Shown in pieces: positions 26,836 to 33,867 of a stretch of DNA of 64,000 bases; within the stretch, counting starts at the first letter, position 1; each line of letters opens with the position of its first letter. The stretch is from Paraburkholderia sp. C35 (GTDB lineage: Bacteria > Pseudomonadota > Gammaproteobacteria > Burkholderiales > Burkholderiaceae). The stretch spans positions 1 to 64,000 of the forward strand of contig NZ_QBUY01000025.1 in the NCBI RefSeq assembly GCF_003121405.1, written 5' to 3'. Both the position numbers and the translations under genes were made by a program. The notes under the pieces were generated by a model. The model did no database searches and was not told where the DNA came from. It worked only from the letters and a program-made list of their open reading frames with translations.

Positions 26836-27261
26836 ATGGAACTCGTTCGACTCGGACTGCTCCTGCTGGCGCTCATGTGGGCCTGCCAGCTCGTCGCCGC
26901 CTGGCTGCAGATGCGCTACTACCGGACCGTCGTGCGGCGCACGGCGGGGCAATGGACCAGCGGCTTTCTCGGCGCAAGCTCGTTCAAACCCAGGCTCGGG
27001 CCGGGCGCGATTGCCATCGTCGTCATCGACAACGAATCGCGCGTGTGCGAAGCGCTCAGCATGTCCGGCCTCTCCGTCTTCGCACGCTTCAGGAAACTCG
27101 GCGATCTGGCGGGCAGCCCGCTTTCCGAATTCAAGCAGCGCCTCTCCACGTCTGCGCTCAAACCCGGCGTCAAGCAGGCGTTAGGCAGCGCATTCGATGT
27201 CGCCTGCCGCACGGCAAGCGAGCGTCAACAGGCATCGACGAAAGTCGCAATGGCAGATTAG
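26836..27261 (+). CDS. gutM: GutM-like glucitol operon protein
   Basis: This 141-residue protein has one N-terminal membrane helix (LLLLALMWACQLVAAWLQM). The following domain has GASSFKPRLGPGAIAIVVIDNESRV and MSGLSVFARFRKLGDL, which lines up with GutM/SrlM of enteric glucitol operons (FKPR...IALDD...GLTVFARPQKI). GutM is described as an activator of the gut operon, although its membrane helix leaves the mechanism open. AAGGAGA precedes the ATG. It sits 143 bp after the E2-like gene and 96 bp before PTS IIC. That tells against these genes being a simple acetoin operon. Confidence 0.85.
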   Translation: MELVRLGLLLLALMWACQLVAAWLQMRYYRTVVRRTAGQWTSGFLGASSFKPRLGPGAIAIVVIDNESRVCEALSMSGLSVFARFRKLGDLAGSPLSEFKQRLSTSALKPGVKQALGSAFDVACRTASERQQASTKVAMAD

Positions 27262-27357
27262 TAGCGCACGCAACAGGTTTGCAAGGCAACGATACAGAAG
27301 GGCAAGGCAGTCCATACACATAATCGTCGTTGTTGTAGTCCATCTCAGGAGAGCAAC

Positions 27358-27912
27358 ATGAATCCCTTGGATTTTCTTACGCATGCCGCCGAAGCATTTA
27401 TCGCGGTGTTCAATGCGGGCGGCAAGACTTTCGTCGGCTTCGTGACGGGCATCTTGCCGACGCTGATCGTGTTGTTGACAGCCGTGTACACGATCATCGC
27501 GCTAGTAGGTGAACAACGCATTCAGGGTCTCGCGCGCTTTCTGTCGAAGAACATCATCACCCGTTACACGCTGCTTCCGCTGCTCGCCATGTTCTTCCTG
27601 ACCAATCCGATGGCCTATACCTTCGGCGTGTTTCTCGAAGAAAAACACAAGCCGGCTTTCTATGATTCAGCCGTCTCGCTCTGTCACCCGATCACCGGTC
27701 TTTTCCCACACTGTAATCCCGGCGAACTGTTCGTCTGGCTCGGCGTGGCGGCCGGCATCAACAAGCTCGCGGAGACGCACGCCGCACCGTTCTCCTTACC
27801 GAAACTCGCGTTGTTCTATCTGGGCGTCGGCCTCTTCGTGAATCTGCTGAAGGGCGTCGTGACGGAAGCGATCACCCGCATGATCGCCAAGCGTGAAGGA
27901 CTCAAGCTCTGA
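27358..27912 (+). CDS. srlA: PTS glucitol/sorbitol-family IIC component
   Basis: The 184-residue membrane protein has several hydrophobic helices and the family segments FLTNPMAYTFGVFLEEKHKPAFYDS and CHPITGLFPHCNPGELFVW. The length matches SrlA/GutA of about 185 residues. AGGAGA precedes the ATG. It forms the translocation channel together with the C part of SrlE. The PTS family is glucitol-type, but the sugar alcohol carried here need not be sorbitol because no sorbitol-6-phosphate dehydrogenase is linked. Confidence 0.93.
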   Translation: MNPLDFLTHAAEAFIAVFNAGGKTFVGFVTGILPTLIVLLTAVYTIIALVGEQRIQGLARFLSKNIITRYTLLPLLAMFFLTNPMAYTFGVFLEEKHKPAFYDSAVSLCHPITGLFPHCNPGELFVWLGVAAGINKLAETHAAPFSLPKLALFYLGVGLFVNLLKGVVTEAITRMIAKREGLKL

Positions 27913-27943
27913 ACCGCACGACAACGCATCGGAGGAGACAATC

Positions 27944-28969
27944 ATGGACACACGTACTTTTCGCGCCGTGCGGGTTCAGCGAGGACCGAACGGCTGGGGC
28001 GGCCCGCTCGTCATCACGCCGACGTTCGAGCGCAACAAGATCGTCGCCGTGACGGGCGGCGACATTCCGAAACTCGCCCACCGGCTCGCCGAGATGACGG
28101 GCGGCACCGTGGTGGATGGCTTTCGTAATCCACCGCTCGAATCCGAAATCGCTGCCGTCGTGATCGATTGCGGTGGCACCGCGCGTTGCGGCGTGTATCC
28201 GCGCAAGCGCATCCCGACCATCAACCTCAGCCCCGTCGGTCAATCCGGCCCGCTCGCGCAGTTCATCACGGAAGACATCTATGTATCGGGTGTCGAACTG
28301 GACGGCCTGCAAACCGTCGATGACGAAACGGCAGCCAGCGCCAACCGTCTGAGCGAACCGGCGATTGCCGCTTCGGATTTCGGTGCGGCGGCCTCTGCCA
28401 CGGCCTCGACGACAGCCGCCGATACCGGGCATTCGGGCGGCCTGGTCGGCGTGATCACATCGATTGGCCGCAGCATGGGCGGCGTGGTCAACATCCTGTT
28501 CAACAGCGGCCGCAAGTCCATCGACACCGTAATCCGCAACGTCCTGCCCTTCATGGCTTTCGTGACGATGCTGATCGGCATCATCAACTCGACGGGGATC
28601 GGCCTCGGGCTGGCACACGTGCTGTCGCCGCTGGCTGGCAATATCATTGGTCTGGTGGTGCTGTCGGCGATTTGCGGGCTGCCGTTTCTGTCGCCCGTGC
28701 TCGGCCCCGGCGCCGTGATCGCGCAGGTGATCGGCGCGGCCATCATCGGCCCGGCCATCGGCAACGGCACGATTCCGCCGCATATGGCCCTGCCCGCCCT
28801 GTTCGCCTATGACACGCAGGTCGGCTGCGACTTCGTGCCTGTCGGCATGGCGCTCGGCGAGGCCAAGCCGGATACGATCAGGATCGGTGTGCCTGCCGTG
28901 CTGATCAGCCGGCAGATCATGGGGCCGGTCTCGGTTCTGATTGCGTGGGTGGTGAGTTTTGCTCTTTGA
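27944..28969 (+). CDS. srlE: PTS glucitol/sorbitol-family IIB-C component
   Basis: The 341-residue protein joins an N-terminal IIB domain to a C-terminal IIC membrane domain. The probable phosphorylated Cys82 lies in ARCGVYPRKRIPTINLSP, and the family segment GPLAQFITEDIYVSGVEL follows. The membrane part has helices through LSPLAGNIIGLVVLSAICG and GPAIGNGTIPPHMALPALFAYDTQVGCDF. The start at 27944 has GGAGGAGA upstream. It takes phosphate from the IIA protein and phosphorylates the incoming polyol. Confidence 0.93.
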   Translation: MDTRTFRAVRVQRGPNGWGGPLVITPTFERNKIVAVTGGDIPKLAHRLAEMTGGTVVDGFRNPPLESEIAAVVIDCGGTARCGVYPRKRIPTINLSPVGQSGPLAQFITEDIYVSGVELDGLQTVDDETAASANRLSEPAIAASDFGAAASATASTTAADTGHSGGLVGVITSIGRSMGGVVNILFNSGRKSIDTVIRNVLPFMAFVTMLIGIINSTGIGLGLAHVLSPLAGNIIGLVVLSAICGLPFLSPVLGPGAVIAQVIGAAIIGPAIGNGTIPPHMALPALFAYDTQVGCDFVPVGMALGEAKPDTIRIGVPAVLISRQIMGPVSVLIAWVVSFAL

Positions 28970-28989
28970 TCCATTTTTCGGGAAGCACA

Positions 28990-29367
28990 ATGAACTATTA
29001 CAAGACCGTTATTTCGTCGATCGGAGAAGAAGTGCAATCGCTGCTCGAAGGTGGCGTGCTGATCCTGTATTCCGATGGCGCGCCGCCTGAGCTTGCGGAA
29101 GTGTCCGTGCTGCATCGCGTGGAGCAGGCCAGTCGCGACGTGCCGCGCATCGGCTCGCTGCTGCGCATCGGCGAGGATTCCGCCGTCGTGACGGCCGTCG
29201 GCCCGACTGCCTGGAACAAGGTCAGCGAACTCGGCCACGTCGTGATCAACTTCAACGGCGCGCAGAACGCCGAACGTCCCGGCGAAATCTGCGTCACCGA
29301 AATCGACCACGAGCGGCTGTTCGACGGCATGAAGGCGGGCACCGTGATCGAGATCGTCGACGCCTGA
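28990..29367 (+). CDS. srlB: PTS glucitol/sorbitol-family IIA component
   Basis: This 125-residue protein matches SrlB in length and in the segments TAVGPTAWNKVSELGHVVINFNG and GTVIEIVD. His42 in VLHRVE aligns with the phosphorylated histidine of E. coli SrlB. It begins 20 bp after the IIBC stop. It receives phosphate from the HPr domain of the fusion protein encoded next. Confidence 0.92.
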   Translation: MNYYKTVISSIGEEVQSLLEGGVLILYSDGAPPELAEVSVLHRVEQASRDVPRIGSLLRIGEDSAVVTAVGPTAWNKVSELGHVVINFNGAQNAERPGEICVTEIDHERLFDGMKAGTVIEIVDA

Positions 29368-29421
29368 CACACACGGCAATCCGCTGAGCGACACTTCATT
29401 GAATCCAGATAAGGGCACGTC

Positions 29422-31416
29422 ATGTTGGAAACACCTGTCGTCGTCAAGGTCCATGAAGGGCTTCACGCCCGTCCCGCCACGCAGTTCGCCAAGCTGGCGA
29501 AGGGCTTTTCCTGCTCGCTGGCCATCGGTCGCGGAGAAACCTGGACGGATGCAAAAAGCGCGGTCAAGCTGATGCTGCTAGGCGTGAAGCAGAACGAACG
29601 CATCGTGCTGCGGGCCGAAGGCGAAGACGAGCGCGAAGCGATGGGCCGCCTGGCGGAGTTTCTGGCTGATGAGACCATTGCGGCGCCCGCTTCTTCAGAC
29701 TCGGGCAGCACGGGCTCTGTCGCGTCCCACAACGCCCAGCCGGTGCGGGGCGATGCCGCCAATGAAAGCCTCTCTGCGGTGCAAGGCCAATCGCTCAAAG
29801 GCATCGCGGCAAGCGAAGGACTCGCGTTCGGCAATACCTTCGCCTATTTCCGCGAGGAGATCGTGGCGGACCGTCAGTTCGTCGCGCCGCATGAAGTGGA
29901 GGACGAGCTGAGTCGCTTCGGCACGGCACTGGAAGACACGCTGCGCGCGATGCTCGCGCCGCGCGCCGATGCGGGCGAACATGAAGAGATCTTTGCCGCC
30001 ATCGCGGACGTCGCACGCAGCGACGACTTCGCCGGCGCGATTCGCGCGCTGGTTGCCTCGCGCTGGAGTGCTGAAGCCGCCACGCTCAAGTGCGGCATGG
30101 ATCTGGCCATCGCGTTCGCGACGTTGCCCGACGAATATCTGCGCAGCCGCGCCGATGATATTCGCGGCCTTACGCGCTCGATTGCGGCCACGTTGCTCGG
30201 CAAGCAGCAGAGTTCACTGGGCGATCTGCCCGGCCCGTGCATCGTCGTTGCCGAAGATCTGTCCGCGCCCGATCTGGCGCGCGCCGATCTGGCGAACATT
30301 CTCGGCATTGTCTGCACCTCGGGAAGCGCCACTTCACACGTTGCCATCATCGCGCGCACGCACGGCATTCCCGCGATTCTCGGCGTGGCCGCAGATCGCG
30401 ACGCGCTGCGGGCGGCATCGCGCGCGGCCATCGACGGTTGCAGCGGCGAAGTGTGGCTCGATCATGCGCCCGAACTCGAACGCTCGATGTCGAAGCGGCT
30501 CGAAGCGCAGCGCGAAGTGGACGTGGCCCTGCTCGCCTATCGCGATGTCGAGCCGCAAACGCAGGGCGGACGCAAGATCCAGGTGGCGGCGAATCTGGGT
30601 TCGCTGGCAGAAATCGAAGCGGCGCAGCGCGTGGGCGCGATGGGTGTCGGTCTGTTCCGCACCGAGTTGCTGTTCCTCGATCAACGGTGCGTGCCGTCGG
30701 AAGACGAACAATACGAGGCCTACGCCACGCTGGCGCGCGCGTTCGCGCCGCAGCCCGTCATCATCCGCACGCTGGATGCGGGCGCCGACAAGCCGCTGCC
30801 CGGCATCCGCTTTCCCGAAGAAGAAAACCCGTTTCTTGGCTGGCGCGGCATCCGTATGTGTCTGGACTGCCCGGAGATTTTCGAGCCGCAATTGCGCGCG
30901 CTGCTGCGCGCCGCCGTGCACGGCAACCTCTGGGTGATGATCCCGATGGTGGACGACGTCGAGGAAGTACGCCGCGTCAAGTCGATGCTGGCTCGTCTTT
31001 CTGCGGAACTGACTACACGCGGCATCGCGCACGCGCAGCCCAAACTCGGGATCATGATCGAAACACCCGCCGCCGTGCTGATCGCCGACGATCTCGCGAA
31101 AGAAGTCGAATTCTTCTCGATCGGTACGAACGATCTGACGCAGTACATCATGGCCGTCGATCGCATGAATCCGCAGCTCGCATCGCTGTATCGCACGGAC
31201 CATCCTGCTGTTCTGAAGGCGATCCGCATGGTGTGCGATGCGGCGCACCGCGCGAACATCAGCGTGGGCGTGTGCGGCGAAGCGGCGTCGCGTCCCGACA
31301 TGATTCCGACGCTGGTGAGGCTCGGCGTCGATGAACTCAGCATGAGTCCATCGGCGATACTGCGCGCGAAGAAGGTCATCACGGAAATCGCCGGAGAGCG
31401 GCGGGACGCTGCGTAG
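29422..31416 (+). CDS. HPr-Enzyme I fusion phosphotransferase
   Basis: The 664-residue protein starts with a complete HPr domain (about 1-90), with phosphorylated His15 in EGLHARPA and the Ser46-type segment AKSAVKLMLLG. A Ser/Ala linker leads to Enzyme I from about residue 125. There, the phosphorylated His306 lies in SGSATSHVAIIAR and the PEP-site Cys618 in GVCGEAA. An internal PPDK-like barrel contains GVGLFRTELLFLD. It provides a private PEP-to-IIA phosphate chain for the polyol PTS. It lies 54 bp after the IIA gene and is the last gene of the operon. Confidence 0.94.
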   Translation: MLETPVVVKVHEGLHARPATQFAKLAKGFSCSLAIGRGETWTDAKSAVKLMLLGVKQNERIVLRAEGEDEREAMGRLAEFLADETIAAPASSDSGSTGSVASHNAQPVRGDAANESLSAVQGQSLKGIAASEGLAFGNTFAYFREEIVADRQFVAPHEVEDELSRFGTALEDTLRAMLAPRADAGEHEEIFAAIADVARSDDFAGAIRALVASRWSAEAATLKCGMDLAIAFATLPDEYLRSRADDIRGLTRSIAATLLGKQQSSLGDLPGPCIVVAEDLSAPDLARADLANILGIVCTSGSATSHVAIIARTHGIPAILGVAADRDALRAASRAAIDGCSGEVWLDHAPELERSMSKRLEAQREVDVALLAYRDVEPQTQGGRKIQVAANLGSLAEIEAAQRVGAMGVGLFRTELLFLDQRCVPSEDEQYEAYATLARAFAPQPVIIRTLDAGADKPLPGIRFPEEENPFLGWRGIRMCLDCPEIFEPQLRALLRAAVHGNLWVMIPMVDDVEEVRRVKSMLARLSAELTTRGIAHAQPKLGIMIETPAAVLIADDLAKEVEFFSIGTNDLTQYIMAVDRMNPQLASLYRTDHPAVLKAIRMVCDAAHRANISVGVCGEAASRPDMIPTLVRLGVDELSMSPSAILRAKKVITEIAGERRDAA

Positions 31417-31471
31417 TACACACGTCTTGAAACACGGTGCACGGGCGTTGCCTGGACAGGCCCGCTTTCGA

Positions 31472-31888
31472 TTACGCGTCCGCTGCCGGATCGTAAGGCA
31501 CCACTTCTTCCCGTTCATCGGGCCGGTTCCTCGCCACCACCGCGCGCGCCGGCTCCGTCATGCTCAGATTGAACGGCTGATGCGGCACGCCGGGAGGAAT
31601 AAACAGAAAATCCCCCGCTTCCGTGATCACCGATTCACGCAAGCCCGGCCCATAGCGCGTTTCGACGCGCCCTTCCAGCACGTAGAGTCCCGTCTCGTAG
31701 CCGATGTGGATGTGCGGCTCGGCGTGACCGCCTGGCGGGACCACGACGAGATGCATCGACAGCCCTGTCGACCCCGCCGTGCCCGATGAAATCCCCACGA
31801 AATAAGGCAAGCGCTGCGCCGTGGCGATTTCCCTGTCGGGACGCACGAGAACGGGTTGCGCGAGTACGCGTTGTGATTCGTCTTCCAT
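31472..31888 (-). CDS. cupin-domain protein
   Basis: This 138-residue single cupin has the metal-binding first motif GGHAEPHIHIGYETGLYVLEG and the second motif AGDFLFIPPGVPHQPFN. Histidines and a glutamate are in place for one metal ion. The start at 31888 has AGGAGA upstream; an extension to 31984 lacks a ribosome site. It is convergent with the HPr-EI gene. It could be an isomerase, dioxygenase or ligand-sensing protein; the sequence does not decide. Confidence 0.87.
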   Translation of the reverse strand: MEDESQRVLAQPVLVRPDREIATAQRLPYFVGISSGTAGSTGLSMHLVVVPPGGHAEPHIHIGYETGLYVLEGRVETRYGPGLRESVITEAGDFLFIPPGVPHQPFNLSMTEPARAVVARNRPDEREEVVPYDPAADA

Positions 31889-32073
31889 ATACGACTCTCC
31901 TGGTTCGGTGAGGCGCTGCATCCACACAGATTCTATGCTGGACAGCATGCGTGCACCGGCTGATCGCGTCTTCTCGTGAAGCATTCACTGAACTCGTGAC
32001 CTGGCCGTATCGAAGACTTGTTGTCGGTGTATAAGAGTCGAACGCATCGACGACCTCAACGGAGCCCTTGAAC

Positions 32074-32670
32074 ATGAACAAACGTGAGTTCCTGACCAGC
32101 GCCGTTGCCATCGGTGCCGGTGTCACGCCCGCCTTCGGCGCCACGAATGCGAAGTCTGCTGCGTGCGCGGCGGCGCCTGCCATCCTCACGATATGCGGCG
32201 CGGTCAAGCGCACGAATCGCGGGCCGCTCGATCCTGAATTCGATCCGCTGATGAGCAAGCACCTGGTCAAGTTCACCTCGGCCTATACGTTCGATTTTCC
32301 GACGCTCGCCGGCATGCCCGCCGTCACGATCCGCCCGACCATCGAATACGACGCTAAGCCGCATACGCTGAGCGGTCCGCTGCTCGCCAGTGTGCTCGAA
32401 CAGGCGGGCGCACCGAACGCCGGTGACACGAAAGTTTCGCTGCGCGCCGTGGATGGCTACGCGGTCCAAACCACGCTCGACAACATTCGCGCGTGGCACT
32501 TCATCGTCGCGACGCAGATGGACGGCAAGCCGATGCCGCTAGGCGGTCTCGGCCCGCTCTGGGCGATCTACGACGCGGACAAGATTCCCGAGCTTGCGAC
32601 CAAGCCGCTGAAGGACCGCTTCGTATTGAGTCCGTGGGGTCTTTATCAGATCCAGGTCTCGGACACGTAA
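32074..32670 (+). CDS. exported molybdopterin-fold (sulfite oxidase-like) single-domain protein
   Basis: The 198-residue protein has a short N-terminal signal (KREFLTSAVAIGAGVTPAFGA) and then one oxidoreductase molybdopterin-binding fold, with SGPLLASVLEQAG, RAVDGYAVQTTL and MPLGGLGPLWAIYD. GGAG lies 9 bp before ATG 32074. I do not see the invariant cysteine ligand motif of real sulfite oxidases, so it may not hold molybdenum. Such small exported proteins are frequent in proteobacteria and their function is unclear. Confidence 0.8.
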   Translation: MNKREFLTSAVAIGAGVTPAFGATNAKSAACAAAPAILTICGAVKRTNRGPLDPEFDPLMSKHLVKFTSAYTFDFPTLAGMPAVTIRPTIEYDAKPHTLSGPLLASVLEQAGAPNAGDTKVSLRAVDGYAVQTTLDNIRAWHFIVATQMDGKPMPLGGLGPLWAIYDADKIPELATKPLKDRFVLSPWGLYQIQVSDT

Positions 32671-32691
32671 GCGCCTGGCGGCAACGTCTGT

Positions 32692-33633
32692 TCACGCCGC
32701 CGCGCGCCGCGTCTGCGCCAGCGCGAGCGCGAGCCGCGCACCGACCTCCGCGTTGTGCCTGATCAGCGCGACGTTGGTTGCGAGACTGCGGCCATCCGTC
32801 AGCGCCTTGATGCGGCCGAGCAGGAACGGCGTCACGGCCTTGCCGGTGATGCCTTGCGCGGCGGCATCGGCGAGTGCGTGTTCGGTCCACGCGTCGATCT
32901 CATCGGACGGCATCGCGGCGGCTTGCGGCACGGGCGTGCTCAGCAGCACACCACCCGCCAGTCCGAGATCCCATTTGGTGCGAATGAAACGGGCCTGCTC
33001 GTTCGGATCGTCGAGTCTGAAATCGGCACGAAAGCCGCTGTCGCGCGTGTAGAACGCGGCGAAGTTGTCCTGCTCGCAACTCAGCACGGGCACGCCATGC
33101 GTCTCCAGATATTCGAGCGTCAGGCCGATATCGAGGATCGACTTCGCGCCCGCGCACACCACGGCAACAGAGGTCTTCGCCAGTTCCTGAAGGTCGGCCG
33201 AAATGTCGAAGGTTTCGGATGCGCCGCGATGCACGCCGCCGATGCCGCCCGTCACGAACACTTCGATGCCCGCCAGCGCCGCGCAGATCATCGTCCCCGC
33301 GACCGTGGTCGCGCCCAGTTCGCCGCTTGCGAGCACGGCGGGCAGATCGCGGCGGCTGACCTTGTGCACCTTGTCGGAGCGCGCGATCAGTTCGAGTTCG
33401 TCGTCGGATAAACCGATGCGGATACGTCCGTCTATCAGCGCGATCGTCGCGGGTTCTGCGCCGAGACCGCGAATGGTCGCTTCGACGTCGCGCGCCGTGC
33501 GCACGTTGTCGGGATACGGCATGCCATGCGCGATGATGGTCGACTCCAGCGCCACGACAGGCTTGCCAGTGCGAAGCGCCGCCTCCACGGGCGCGCTGAA
33601 GGTCAACCACGAGCGTGCGGTATTCGTATCCAT
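32692..33633 (-). CDS. psuG: pseudouridine-5'-phosphate glycosidase
   Basis: The 313-residue protein has the family signature VVALESTIIAHGMPYPDN, followed by GGIGGVHRG and SVAVVCAGAKSILD, as in PsuG/IndA. The enzyme reversibly splits pseudouridine 5'-phosphate into uracil and ribose 5-phosphate. The start at 33633 places the signature near residue 28. The usual companion PsuK kinase is not in this window. It is divergent from the glucosidase gene and ends 21 bp past the molybdopterin-fold gene. Confidence 0.92.
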   Translation of the reverse strand: MDTNTARSWLTFSAPVEAALRTGKPVVALESTIIAHGMPYPDNVRTARDVEATIRGLGAEPATIALIDGRIRIGLSDDELELIARSDKVHKVSRRDLPAVLASGELGATTVAGTMICAALAGIEVFVTGGIGGVHRGASETFDISADLQELAKTSVAVVCAGAKSILDIGLTLEYLETHGVPVLSCEQDNFAAFYTRDSGFRADFRLDDPNEQARFIRTKWDLGLAGGVLLSTPVPQAAAMPSDEIDAWTEHALADAAAQGITGKAVTPFLLGRIKALTDGRSLATNVALIRHNAEVGARLALALAQTRRAAA

Positions 33634-33867
33634 GCCGTTGTGTTCCGCGATGTGATGCGCTCCAGTATGCAGCAGAAAACGCGCGCCACACGACGATGCG
33701 GTATCGATGCCATTTCGATGCCGAAAAACCGGTAGCCGCGCCCTTCGGATCGCCATGCAACGCGTTGACGCATATCATCATGATTCCGTCATCACGTTAG
33801 GTGCTGGCGACGGAAAGAAAAGCACAGCCGTTCATGTGTCTGACATCGAAGTCGGCCGGGAGGTGCC

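Noticed and set aside
31442..31464. Possible terminator after the HPr-EI gene
   Set aside because: Two competing short stems and only three T residues; too weak to list as a terminator.
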